Assembly: GCA_964612085.1 (NCBI GenBank)
Contig: CAZTCJ010000011.1
Location: forward strand, 1-64,000
Length of the DNA stretch: 64,000 nucleotides
Direction of reading: 5' to 3'
Origin: CAZTCJ01 sp964612085
GTDB taxonomy: Bacteria > Pseudomonadota > Alphaproteobacteria > JAJFIK01
Positions within the stretch are counted from its first letter, which is position 1. Every line of letters starts with the position of its first letter. Under the pieces are notes generated by a model. It was not told where the DNA came from, did not search any database, and saw only the letters and a list, made by a program, of their open reading frames with translations. The position numbers and the translations under genes are program-made. Below, piece after piece: positions 41,098 to 49,647 of this stretch.

Positions 41098-42114
41098 ATG
41101 AGTGAACCGGAGCTGGAAGCGCGCATTGCCGCTTATCTCGATCACTGCGAGCCCGCGCGCGCGCCGGTCAGGATTTCCGGCCTCAGACGGTTCCACGGCG
41201 GCGCCTCGCGCGAGACCTTCCGGTTCACGGCGGAGGACGGCACGGGCGCGTCCCGCGCGCTGATCCTGCGGCGCGATCCCGTGGCGAGCCTGATCGACAC
41301 GGAACGGGCTTTGGAGTTCAACGCCTATCGCTCCTTCCACGGAACGGATGTGCCCGTGCCGGAGCCGGTGGCGCTGGAACTGGAGGAGCACTGGCTCGAC
41401 CGGCCGTTCTTCATCATGGAAGAAATACAAGGCGCCCAGGCGACCTCGCCCTTCGCGCCCGATGCCTATGCGGGCATCGAGGAGCGCATCGGCGGCCAGT
41501 TCTGGCCCATTCTGGGCCGCATCGCCGCGCCCGATCCGATGACCCTGCCCATCGCGCAAGTGACGGATCATCCGCAGCTCGATCAATGCTGGCGCCGGGA
41601 ACTCAATCACTGGGAACGGGTGTTCGACGAGGACGAGCTGGAGCCCCAGCCCATCGCCCGCGCCGCCATCCGCTATCTGCGCCGGAACCCGCCGCCCCCT
41701 GCGCCGAAACTAAGCGTCGTTCACGGCGATTATCGCAGCGGGAACTTTCTGTATACGCATGAGGGCGACGTCCGGGCCATTCTCGACTGGGAAATGGCCC
41801 ATCTGGGCGATCCCCACGAGGATCTCGCCTGGGCGCTCGATCCCATGTGGTGCCATGGCACGCCGGACAAGCCCGGCGGCATGATCGACGAGGCCCGCGC
41901 GCTCGGCCTGTGGGAACAGGCCAGCGGCCTCACCGTCAATCCGGAGGCCTTGCACTGGTGGCGGATCTTCGCCTGCGTCAAGGGGCTCGCCATCTGGGTG
42001 TCGAGCGCCAAGGAATACGCCCAAGGGGCCAATCTGGATCCGGTGCTGGCCTTCTCGGGCTGGTTTTGCAGTACACGGCATAATGTCATTCTGCTCGACG
42101 CCATGGGCAAATAG
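41098..42114 (+). CDS. APH-like phosphotransferase family protein
   Basis: A 338-residue protein with the aminoglycoside/choline-kinase fold: LRRFHGGASRETFRF, catalytic loop VVHGDYRSGNFLY, and the DFG-like ILDWEMAHLGDPHEDLAWAL. Members of this subgroup often sit with acyl-CoA enzymes (the N-terminal half of ACAD10/11 in eukaryotes phosphorylates 4-hydroxyacyl-CoA). Here it follows the thiolase gene by 27 bases, which fits an acyl-CoA role better than antibiotic resistance. Confidence 0.8.
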   Translation: MSEPELEARIAAYLDHCEPARAPVRISGLRRFHGGASRETFRFTAEDGTGASRALILRRDPVASLIDTERALEFNAYRSFHGTDVPVPEPVALELEEHWLDRPFFIMEEIQGAQATSPFAPDAYAGIEERIGGQFWPILGRIAAPDPMTLPIAQVTDHPQLDQCWRRELNHWERVFDEDELEPQPIARAAIRYLRRNPPPPAPKLSVVHGDYRSGNFLYTHEGDVRAILDWEMAHLGDPHEDLAWALDPMWCHGTPDKPGGMIDEARALGLWEQASGLTVNPEALHWWRIFACVKGLAIWVSSAKEYAQGANLDPVLAFSGWFCSTRHNVILLDAMGK

Positions 42115-42126
42115 GGGACGCTTTCC

Positions 42127-42573
42127 ATGAAACCCGATGTGGGCGACATTCTGCAGAACAGCTTCGCCACGCTGATCGGCGACGTGGCCCCCCATTTGCG
42201 CAATGATTATGCGCTGGGCTCCACAAGCGTCATTGCCCTGATGATGCTGTTCGCCGCCCAGGAATTCGAGCGTGGCGCGGACCAGCGCTTCCGGGAAAAC
42301 ACCGCGTTGCGTGAACTGTTCCGGGAAGCGGCGGCGGTGGTCACCGATCTGCCGCTGCGGTCGCGCCTGGCGGCCCAAGCCGCGAGCCGGGAGGAAAGCC
42401 TGACCATCAGCGCCTTGACGGCCTCGAACAACACGCTGCGCGATCTGCTGATCGAGTTGCACAGGTTCGTGGAGACCTGGGAGGATCCTCTGGGGACGGA
42501 GCTTGACCGGCGCATCTGGGCCCATCTGCGCCGCTTCGCCGAGGCCCAGGCCCTCGACATGCCCGCGTTCTAA
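42127..42573 (+). CDS. Conserved-looking helical protein, unknown function
   Basis: A 148-residue, mostly helical protein without signal peptide or membrane span (DYALGSTSVIALMMLFAAQEFE, LRELFREAAAVV, NNTLRDLLIELHRFVETW). It starts 12 bases after the APH-like gene and is probably the last gene of the DUF35/thiolase/kinase operon. No catalytic motif is seen. The stop overlaps the converging DUF423 gene by 4 bases. Confidence 0.6.
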   Translation: MKPDVGDILQNSFATLIGDVAPHLRNDYALGSTSVIALMMLFAAQEFERGADQRFRENTALRELFREAAAVVTDLPLRSRLAAQAASREESLTISALTASNNTLRDLLIELHRFVETWEDPLGTELDRRIWAHLRRFAEAQALDMPAF

Positions 42574-42956
42574 GTTTTGCGTGTTAAACGCCAGCCAGTG
42601 ACGGCTAGAACAATCCAGCCCGCGATGAAGGACAGGCCGCCTAAAGGCGTGATCAGCACCAGCGCGCGGGAGCCGGTCAGGCCCAGAAAATAAAGCGAGC
42701 CGCTGAAGAGCACGATACCAGCCACAAAGGCGATGCCCGCCGTCCGCGCGCCATTGGGCGACAAGGGCGTCAGGGCCGCGATGCCCAGGAGGGCCACCGA
42801 ATGCAGCAGGTGATAGAGCGCGCCGGTTCGAAAGGCAGCCAGCTCCGTCTCACCCGCTGTGCGCTCCAGCCCATGGGCCGCGAAGGCGCCCGCCGCCACG
42901 GCCAGCGCGCCGCTGAGGCCCGTCGCCAGGATCCACTGTCCGATCGATCGTTCCAT
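42570..42956 (-). CDS. DUF423 (YgdD-type) inner-membrane protein
   Basis: A 128-residue protein of four membrane spans. The DUF423 signature is clear: LSGALAVAAGAFAAHGLE, TGALYHLLHSVALL, FVAGIVLFSGSLYFLGLTG and ITPLGGLSFIAGWI. Function is unknown in all species. It is transcribed away from the MFS gene at 43043. Confidence 0.85.
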   Translation of the reverse strand: MERSIGQWILATGLSGALAVAAGAFAAHGLERTAGETELAAFRTGALYHLLHSVALLGIAALTPLSPNGARTAGIAFVAGIVLFSGSLYFLGLTGSRALVLITPLGGLSFIAGWIVLAVTGWRLTRKT

Positions 42957-43042
42957 GGGTGAGGCCTTCCGCCGCTTGTTCCGCTTCAGCGACTATGCCA
43001 TAGGCCAGGGGTCTCCCGACACCCTCACCGCGGACCGTCTTC

Positions 43043-44245
43043 ATGCTGCCCATATCCCTGCCGGTCCGCCTGTCGCTGTTTTTCATCGCAATTTTCCTGG
43101 TCGTCGGGCTTTACATGCCCTATTGGCCGATCTGGCTCGCCCATCAGGGGCTCGATGAACGCCAGATCGCGTTTCTGGCGGCCCTCGGCCTGACGATGCG
43201 GGTCCTGTCCGGACCGGCGGTCGGCTCCTTTGTGGACGGGCTGGGCGAGCGCCGCCGCCCGATGATCGTCTTGTGCGTTTGTGCCTTCGCGGCTTACCTC
43301 GCTTTCGAAGCCGTCTCGGGGTTCTGGGCCCTGGCCCTCGTCACGCTTCTGACGACGCTGTTTTTCGGTCCCCTGGTACCGATGATCGAGACACTGACGG
43401 TCAAGGCCAGCCGGGGCGGGCTGCTCGATTACGGCCGGGTGCGTATTTCGGGCTCCCTGTCCTTCATGGCCGCCAGCCTTCTGGGCGGTTTCATGCTGGA
43501 CCGGCTGGGCGCGCCGAGCATTCTGATCGGTATTCTGATCGCGCTTGTCTTCATGATCGTGGCGGCCATCGGCCTGCCCGACGACCGCGCCGAGCGTGTG
43601 CCGGTTGAGCAGAAGCGTCCGGGGTTCCGCTCCTCGGCCATCGTCGCGGTAAGCTGCAGCCCTGTGTTCTGGGTGTTCGTGCTGGGCGGCGCCTTCATCC
43701 AAGGCTCGCACGCTTTCTATTACGCGCTGGGCTCGCTCCATTGGCGCAATCTGGGCTTCGATGGACAGGTGATCGGCGGTTTGTGGACGGCCGGTGTGTT
43801 GGCGGAGATCCTGTTGTTTCTCGCCGCTGGCCGTTTGCTGAAACGGATCAGTCCCCTGATCTTTATAATGGTTGGCGGTGTTGCCGCGATCCTGCGCTGG
43901 AGCGTGATGGCTTTCGATCCGCCCCTGGCCCTCCTCGTGGTCAGCCAGTGCCTGCACGCCTTCACCTTCGGCGCGACCCATCTGGGTGCGATCCATCTGA
44001 TCGACCAGGCGGTGCCCAACGCTTACTCGGTCACGGCCCAGAGCATGTACGGCGCGGTGGCCACGGGCGTGTCGGTCGGCGTGCTGACGCTCGGGGCAGG
44101 CGATCTCTACGCGGCGTTCGGCGGGGCGTCCTACGCCGTGATGGCGGTGGCGGCCCTGCTCGGCACGGGCGCGCTGGTGGTTTTGAGCCGGATCTGGCCG
44201 GGTGGCTCCATGGTGCCGCCGCCGGGCGGCGCCGGGTCCGATTGA
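43043..44245 (+). CDS. MFS transporter (PPP/HcaT-like)
   Basis: A 400-residue carrier with 12 predicted spans. PYWPIWLAHQGLDERQIAFLAAL, then LDYGRVRISGSLSFM resemble the HcaT/YcaD-like MFS_1_like group, and GLGERRRPM is the loop 2-3 motif. The substrate could be an aromatic acid or nucleoside, based on the family only. The C-terminal tail is Pro/Gly-rich. It is 57 bases before an MDR reductase gene on the same strand. Confidence 0.82.
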   Translation: MLPISLPVRLSLFFIAIFLVVGLYMPYWPIWLAHQGLDERQIAFLAALGLTMRVLSGPAVGSFVDGLGERRRPMIVLCVCAFAAYLAFEAVSGFWALALVTLLTTLFFGPLVPMIETLTVKASRGGLLDYGRVRISGSLSFMAASLLGGFMLDRLGAPSILIGILIALVFMIVAAIGLPDDRAERVPVEQKRPGFRSSAIVAVSCSPVFWVFVLGGAFIQGSHAFYYALGSLHWRNLGFDGQVIGGLWTAGVLAEILLFLAAGRLLKRISPLIFIMVGGVAAILRWSVMAFDPPLALLVVSQCLHAFTFGATHLGAIHLIDQAVPNAYSVTAQSMYGAVATGVSVGVLTLGAGDLYAAFGGASYAVMAVAALLGTGALVVLSRIWPGGSMVPPPGGAGSD

Positions 44246-44301
44246 CAGCCTCCGGGCCCCACCCGATAGTCGGGAAAACCGGCAGACAAGGAGACGCGAC
44301 C

Positions 44302-45318
44302 ATGACGGCCATGGCGATTCAGGACGCTTACGGGATCGAAAACCTAAAGCCTTTGGAGCGGGCCGAGCCGGACCCGGGTCCGGGCCAGATCCGCTTGCGC
44401 ATGACCGCCGCGTCCTTGAATTTCCGCGATTTGCTCATCGTTCAGAACGCCTATGGCGGGAATTTCAACCTGCCGCTTGTGCCGCTGTCGGACGGTTGCG
44501 GCGTGGTCGAGGCCGTGGGCGATGGCGTCAGCCGCGTGCGCGCGGGCGACCGGGTCATGCCCATTTTCTTCCAGAACTGGATCTCCGGACCGCCGAAATT
44601 CGAAGGCCTGATCACCTCCATGGGCGGGCCGCTCGACGGCTGCGCCCGGACGGCCATGGTGCTGAGCGAACAGTCCGTGGTCAAAGTGCCCGATCACATC
44701 AGCGATGCGCAAGCCGCCTCCCTGCCATGCGCGGCGGTCACCGCTTGGCGTTCGCTGGTGGTGGAAAACACCATCCGGCCCGGCGATACGGTGCTCTTGC
44801 AAGGCACGGGCGGTGTCTCGATCTTCGCGCTCCAATTCGCGAAAGCTCTGGGCGCGGAAACGATCCTCACCTCCTCGTCCGATGAGAAACTGGCGCGGGC
44901 CAAAGCGCTGGGGGCGGATCATCTGATCAATTACAAGGAGCATCCCGCCTGGTCGAAAAAAGTGCGCGAGATCACGGCCGGGCGCGGCGTCGATCACGTG
45001 GTCGAAGTGGGCGGTGCCAAGACCCTGAAGGAAGCCATGAAATCGATCCGGCTGGGAGGTCATATCAGCATTATCGGCGTCTTGTCCGGGCCCCAGGAAG
45101 CGCTTCAGATCGGCGCGATGATCGCCACCAACGCCACCTTGAAAGGGTTTTCCGTGGGCAGCCGGGACGATTTCGAGGATATGTGCCGCGCCATGGCGCT
45201 CCATAAGATCGAGCCGGTGGTGGACGAGCGGCGCTTTGCCTTGGGCGAGCTGCAGGAGGCCTTCCGCTATATGCAGAGCGGCGGGCATTTCGGAAAAATC
45301 TGTGTCGAGATTGCTTGA
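44302..45318 (+). CDS. Zinc-independent MDR-family NAD(P)-dependent oxidoreductase
   Basis: A 338-residue MDR protein. The GroES-like domain has SLNFRDLLI and PLSDGCGVVEAVGDGVSRVRAGDRV; the GHE zinc motif is replaced, so it is of the quinone-oxidoreductase/enoyl-reductase type. The Rossmann domain has LLQGTGGVSIFALQFAKALGAE (split GTGGVS loop) and RAKALGADHLINY. ATG at 44302 has AAGGAG upstream. Ten bases separate it from the following FAD oxidoreductase gene, so they form an operon. Confidence 0.82.
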   Translation: MTAMAIQDAYGIENLKPLERAEPDPGPGQIRLRMTAASLNFRDLLIVQNAYGGNFNLPLVPLSDGCGVVEAVGDGVSRVRAGDRVMPIFFQNWISGPPKFEGLITSMGGPLDGCARTAMVLSEQSVVKVPDHISDAQAASLPCAAVTAWRSLVVENTIRPGDTVLLQGTGGVSIFALQFAKALGAETILTSSSDEKLARAKALGADHLINYKEHPAWSKKVREITAGRGVDHVVEVGGAKTLKEAMKSIRLGGHISIIGVLSGPQEALQIGAMIATNATLKGFSVGSRDDFEDMCRAMALHKIEPVVDERRFALGELQEAFRYMQSGGHFGKICVEIA

Positions 45319-45327
45319 AGGTCTATC

Positions 45328-46437
45328 ATGAGCGGGATCCGGACGGATGTGGCGATTATCGGCGGCGGCATGGCGGGCGCGTCGCTCGCTTACGAACTCG
45401 CGCCCCATGCCCGGACCCTGCTGATCGAACGGGAAGAACAGTCCGGCTATCACGCCACGGGCCGGTCCGCCGCGCTATTCGAAATCACGCTGGGCAATCC
45501 GCATATCAATCGCGCCACCCTGGGCAGCCGGGACTTCCTGCTGACGCCGCCCGACGGTTTTGCCAGCGCGCCGGTCGTCTCGGATATCGGCGGGCTATTT
45601 CTGGCGCTCGCGGGCGACATCGCCGCCCTCAAGGACTTCTATAGCCGGACGAAATCGATGATTCCGGATGCGGAGCGCCTGACGCCGGAGGAAACCGCGG
45701 AGCACTATCCGATCCTGCGCCCCGAGGAGATCTGCGGTGCGGTGTTCGATCCGGAGACCCGGCGCATCGATGTGGATGTGCTGCTGCAAGGCTATTTGCG
45801 CGGCTTCAAGGCGCGCGGCGGCGAGACGCTTTATTCCGGCGAGGTGCGCGAGCTGAGGCGCGACGGCGGGGCCTGGCGCATCGAGACGGCGGCGGGTGTC
45901 GTGATCGCGGATGCGGTGGTCAATGCCGCTGGGGCGTGGGCGGACGATCTGGCGCAGAAGGCGGGCGTGCCGCCGGTGGGGCTCACGCCCATGCGGCGCA
46001 CAGCCGTCCTGGTCGAGCCGCCCGACGGCCACGACATCGCCGCCTGGCCGTTTCTCGGCGTCATCGACAATGCGTTCTATTTCAAGCCGGAGTCGGGATT
46101 CATGCTGCTCTGTCCAGGCGATGAAACGCCCTGCGCGCCATCGGATGTCCAGGCGGAAGAAATCGACGTGGCCGAGGCCATCGAGCGCTATCACCAGATG
46201 TGCCGGGTCCAGGTGCGCCGGGTCCATGCCAAATGGGCGGGTCTGCGCACCTTTGCGCCAGACCGCACCCAGGTGCTGGGATTCGATCCGGCAGCGGACG
46301 GCTTTTTCTGGCTGGCGGGCCAGGGCGGCTACGGCATCCAGACCGCCCCGTATATCGCGCGGCTGGCGCGGGATCTGCTTCTTGTCCGCCCACCGGAAGG
46401 CGATCCCAAGCCGTTTCTGGTGAACCGGTTCCGGTAA
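45328..46437 (+). CDS. FAD-dependent oxidoreductase (DAO family)
   Basis: A 369-residue D-amino-acid-oxidase-fold enzyme. N-terminal dinucleotide motif VAIIGGGMAGASLAYEL with LLIEREEQSGYHATGRSAALFE; VNAAGAWADDLAQKAG in the middle; and GYGIQTAPYIARLARDLL at the C-terminus, all typical of the family (glycine/D-amino acid or 2-hydroxyacid oxidation). The substrate is not determinable. It is coupled to the MDR reductase gene. Confidence 0.83.
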   Translation: MSGIRTDVAIIGGGMAGASLAYELAPHARTLLIEREEQSGYHATGRSAALFEITLGNPHINRATLGSRDFLLTPPDGFASAPVVSDIGGLFLALAGDIAALKDFYSRTKSMIPDAERLTPEETAEHYPILRPEEICGAVFDPETRRIDVDVLLQGYLRGFKARGGETLYSGEVRELRRDGGAWRIETAAGVVIADAVVNAAGAWADDLAQKAGVPPVGLTPMRRTAVLVEPPDGHDIAAWPFLGVIDNAFYFKPESGFMLLCPGDETPCAPSDVQAEEIDVAEAIERYHQMCRVQVRRVHAKWAGLRTFAPDRTQVLGFDPAADGFFWLAGQGGYGIQTAPYIARLARDLLLVRPPEGDPKPFLVNRFR

Positions 46438-46513
46438 GCTTCTATCATTGCAAGATCGTGCATTTCGCTGGCGCTCAATGCACCCTACACAGAGCTTTCC
46501 TTTGAGGCGGCCT

Positions 46514-47656
46514 CTAAACAGGCTTGCGGATGCCGTCAATCGCGCGGGCGACGGCGTGCCGGGTCTGCTCCCAGACCATGGCCTTCCAGTCATCCGTATC
46601 GGGATAGAAGACCCGGCGGATCTCCGCCTTGATGGCGCGCGCCTGGTCGCTCTCCAGATCGCCGTATGTGTGCAGCCAGTTGTCGGCGCGGGTGGCCTGA
46701 AACACTTCCGCCGGGGAATAAGTGCCGAATTCCAGGGCGACGGGCGTGGTTTTGGCGCGGGACAGGGTTTCGATGAAGCCCCGGTCGATGGTGCCGGACA
46801 AGACGGCGGAGACGGATTCGCCCGTCAGCGTGGATTTGGCTCTGTCGCCCCACCAGGACCGGGCGCAGCCATAGGCCGGATCCTCAGGCCCGACTTCCAG
46901 AATAAGCTCGCCCTGGCCGTATTCGCCCAGGCCGGTATGGATATCGATCAGAACCGCATGCTCCGCATGCCCCGCTTCGTCCGTCAAAATCCGGCGGAAC
47001 ATCCGGTTCGACCAGGCATCTTCCGTGCCGCCGAAATAAAGCCCGTCCGCATGGCGGTACTGGCCGGCCGTGATGGCGCTTTGCAGCGCATGAACCCCAT
47101 GGGTTTCCGCGTAAGCCTTGAGCTTGCCATTGGCCGAGCGGATGGTCTCGCCTTCCAGGCTCGATGGGGCGATGGCATCCGCCAGATCCTCATAGCCCGG
47201 ATTATCCGGATAGGGCGCCGTGTGATCGACAAAATTCCGGTTGATGTCGATATTGTCCTCGTTGACCCGGCGCATCCAGGCGAAACCATAGGGGTTGAGC
47301 CCGTGGATCAGCACGAGCTTGACGTCCTGCGGCAGCTCCCTGGCGCATGCGTCCTGCAACAGGCCGACCTGACAGCCCGAGCCGCAAAAGCCTTCCGCCC
47401 CATGGGTGCCGGACTGGACGATCACCACATGGGGCGCATCGTTCCGGCCGAGCGATGCACAGTCTACGAACAAAGCATCGCCTTCCGGTCCCAAAGCCTC
47501 GGGATGGCGGTGATGGGTCACCGGCGCGCCGGCCCGCGCGCTAGCCTCCAGGAAAGCCGCCCGCGCGCTTTCATAGGTCGGAGAGAAGAAGCGTTGCGGT
47601 GCCATGGCGTCGGTGCCGTCCAGGGCGGGCGCACGGTTTTGGGCGTCTGCTGTCAT
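46514..47656 (-). CDS. M14-like DUF2817 carboxypeptidase/amidohydrolase
   Basis: A 380-residue protein of the zinc carboxypeptidase fold: the zinc-ligand-bearing SGTHGAEGFCGS (HxxE), NPYGFAWMRRVNEDNIDINRNF, and a later LIDIHTGLGEYGQGEL with the second His. VALEFGTYSPAEVFQA holds the catalytic Glu region. No signal peptide, so cytoplasmic. ATG 47656 lies 2 bases beyond the stop of the dipeptide epimerase gene, so the two are co-transcribed; together they may hydrolyse and epimerise muropeptide fragments. Confidence 0.78.
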   Translation of the reverse strand: MTADAQNRAPALDGTDAMAPQRFFSPTYESARAAFLEASARAGAPVTHHRHPEALGPEGDALFVDCASLGRNDAPHVVIVQSGTHGAEGFCGSGCQVGLLQDACARELPQDVKLVLIHGLNPYGFAWMRRVNEDNIDINRNFVDHTAPYPDNPGYEDLADAIAPSSLEGETIRSANGKLKAYAETHGVHALQSAITAGQYRHADGLYFGGTEDAWSNRMFRRILTDEAGHAEHAVLIDIHTGLGEYGQGELILEVGPEDPAYGCARSWWGDRAKSTLTGESVSAVLSGTIDRGFIETLSRAKTTPVALEFGTYSPAEVFQATRADNWLHTYGDLESDQARAIKAEIRRVFYPDTDDWKAMVWEQTRHAVARAIDGIRKPV

Positions 47657-47658
47657 GC

Positions 47659-48675
47659 TCAAGAGGACTCCAACGGGTTGGCGGGCGGCTGGCCGTCGCC
47701 CCACAGGCCGTGCGGGGCCGGGGCGATCCGTCCGTTCTCAAGGCTCAGTCCCGGCACCCGGTCGCGCGCCAGCAGAAAAGCCCCATCGAGATCCACATAC
47801 CGCGCCGCGCCCGCCATGAGAAGGGCCGGGGCGATGGCGAGCGAGGTCGAGACCATGCAGCCCAGGAAGACGGTCAGATTGGCGGCTTGCGCGTCCTTCA
47901 GGATGCGCAGGGCCTGGGTCAGGCCGCCCGCCTTGTCGAGCTTCAGATTGACGGCCCCGTAGCGCCCGGCCATGGGGCCGAGATCCTCCGGCCCGTGGAA
48001 GGACTCATCGGCACACAGAGGAACCGGGCAGGGGATGCCCTCAAGGGCGGCGTCCTCGCCCGCGGGCAGGGGCTGTTCGATCAGCTCCACGCCCGCTTGG
48101 GCCATGACGGGACCGAAGGCGGCGAGATGATCGGGCGTCCAGGCCTCGTTGGCGTCCACCACCAGGCGCGCCTGGGGCGCGGCCGCCCGGACCGCGGCGA
48201 TGCGGGCATCATCGCCGTCGCCGCCGAGCTTGAGTTTCAACAAAGGCAGATGGCCGACGGCGCGGGCCTTGTCCGCCATCTCTTCCGGGCTTGCGAAACT
48301 GATGGTGAAGGCGGTGGTCACCGGCTGCGGCGGGGGCAGGCCCGCCAACCGCCAGACAGGCTGGCCGGACCGGCGGCTTTCCAGATCCCACAAGGCGCAA
48401 TCGAGGGCGTTGCGGGCAGCGCCGGCGGGCATTTCATCGATGAGCCGCTCCCGGGTCAGCCCGGCGGCGACGGCGGGCACCATGGCCTCAAGGGCGGCGG
48501 CGACGCTCTCGACGCTTTCCCTATAACGGGGATAGGGCACGCATTCCCCCCGGCCCCCATGGCCGCCATCCGTGACCGAAACCACGATAACGCGCGCCTC
48601 GCTGCGGCTTTCCCGCGAGAGGGTGAAACGCCCGGCAATGGGCCATGTTTCGGCTGAAACGCTGAGAGAGGGCAT
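47659..48675 (-). CDS. Dipeptide epimerase (L-Ala-D/L-Glu epimerase-like, enolase superfamily)
   Basis: A 338-residue enolase-superfamily enzyme of the muconate-lactonizing branch: RGECVPYPRY, ALDCALWDLESRRSGQP, the KxK base (LLKLKLGG), metal ligands in LVVDANEAW, ELIEQPLP and CADESF, and the second Lys in VNLKLDKAGGLT. The pattern matches L-Ala-D/L-Glu epimerases, which recycle murein dipeptides. ATG at 48675 is used (GTG at 48687 also possible). The M14-like gene follows in the same operon. Confidence 0.82.
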   Translation of the reverse strand: MPSLSVSAETWPIAGRFTLSRESRSEARVIVVSVTDGGHGGRGECVPYPRYRESVESVAAALEAMVPAVAAGLTRERLIDEMPAGAARNALDCALWDLESRRSGQPVWRLAGLPPPQPVTTAFTISFASPEEMADKARAVGHLPLLKLKLGGDGDDARIAAVRAAAPQARLVVDANEAWTPDHLAAFGPVMAQAGVELIEQPLPAGEDAALEGIPCPVPLCADESFHGPEDLGPMAGRYGAVNLKLDKAGGLTQALRILKDAQAANLTVFLGCMVSTSLAIAPALLMAGAARYVDLDGAFLLARDRVPGLSLENGRIAPAPHGLWGDGQPPANPLESS

Positions 48676-48748
48676 GGAGAAAGGCACCGGAACTGATCAC
48701 GCCCCGGCACGCTAGCGAAGATTCCTGAGGAGTCCAAACGCCCCCGGG

Positions 48749-49447
48749 TCAACCGCCGGTGGACGGGCTGTTTTCGTCGCGCAGGCGGCGCATCAGATTG
48801 AGCAGCCCATCGACGCCCCGGCGGCGGATCACAGCCGTGATCTCTTCCTGACCGGCTTTCCGGGTGCTGATGTTTTCGATGACCACATTGACGATCTTGA
48901 AGGCGTCGCCGTCCGTGCGCACCCACCATTCGACCTTGACGGGCTGGGTGCCGCCCGACGCGATCCGGCTCTGCACGAAGACATATTTCGAACCGCGCGG
49001 GATCGAGCCGGTGACATCGAAGGTCTGGCCCGAATAGCCGCTCAGCATGGCCGAGTATTTGTGCAGGATGAATTCGTCGAACAGCTCCTCGTAATCGGTG
49101 AGCTGGCTCTCGGTGAAAATCGTGTCGCGCCCTTGGTTGCGCGACGAGGGCGCGTAGGGGCCGAGGGAGTAGCGGGCCAGATAGGCCAGATCGAAACCGT
49201 TGTTGAGAAGCTCGCGGAACACCCGGAGCTGCGCCGTGCGGTCCGAGTTGTCCGCGCTGAGGATGCCGATGGCCTGTTCGGCGAGCGATTGAACGAAGGT
49301 TTCCGCGTTTTTGGCATCGAGCGCGGCGGCGGCTTTGGCCGGGCGCGCCACGTCCACGGTCAGACACAAGGCACCCATGAGAAGGCTGGCGCCGAGGTGC
49401 AGTACCGGGCGTCTGGACACAGTCCGTCTGAGCGTCGTTACAATCAC
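48749..49447 (-). CDS. mlaC: MlaC-type periplasmic phospholipid-binding protein
   Basis: A 232-residue exported protein. GTG at 49447 is chosen for the GAGGGGG upstream and the signal peptide that follows (VIVTTLRRTV...LMGALCLTVDVARPAKA). The MlaC fold is visible: RELLNNGFDLAYLARYSLG, FDEFILHKYSAMLSGYSG, VKVEWWVRTDGDAFKIVNVVIENIS (two adjoining segments). MlaC carries phospholipids between the outer-membrane and inner-membrane Mla complexes. The mlaE-F-D genes are ~2.9 kb away on the other strand, an unusual split. Confidence 0.8.
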   Translation of the reverse strand: MIVTTLRRTVSRRPVLHLGASLLMGALCLTVDVARPAKAAAALDAKNAETFVQSLAEQAIGILSADNSDRTAQLRVFRELLNNGFDLAYLARYSLGPYAPSSRNQGRDTIFTESQLTDYEELFDEFILHKYSAMLSGYSGQTFDVTGSIPRGSKYVFVQSRIASGGTQPVKVEWWVRTDGDAFKIVNVVIENISTRKAGQEEITAVIRRRGVDGLLNLMRRLRDENSPSTGG

Positions 49448-49647
49448 ATCGTCCCCCTCACCAAGGGTCCCACTATAGAACCGGCGATACTTCGCCCGCA
49501 CACTCTAAAAATAGCGAAAACAATGACCGGTTTTAAGAGGAATACTGCCAGAGGACACGGAAATATGGAAAATTCACGTTATCCGAAGGCACTACTCACA
49601 AGAGGGCGTCCGGATGACGCGGTCCGCCCGGTTCCCGGGCGCACGGA

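Noticed and set aside
41098..42114. APH-like gene as an antibiotic resistance determinant
   Set aside because: Context is acyl-CoA metabolism and the subgroup is the ACAD10/11-type kinase; no resistance genes are near.
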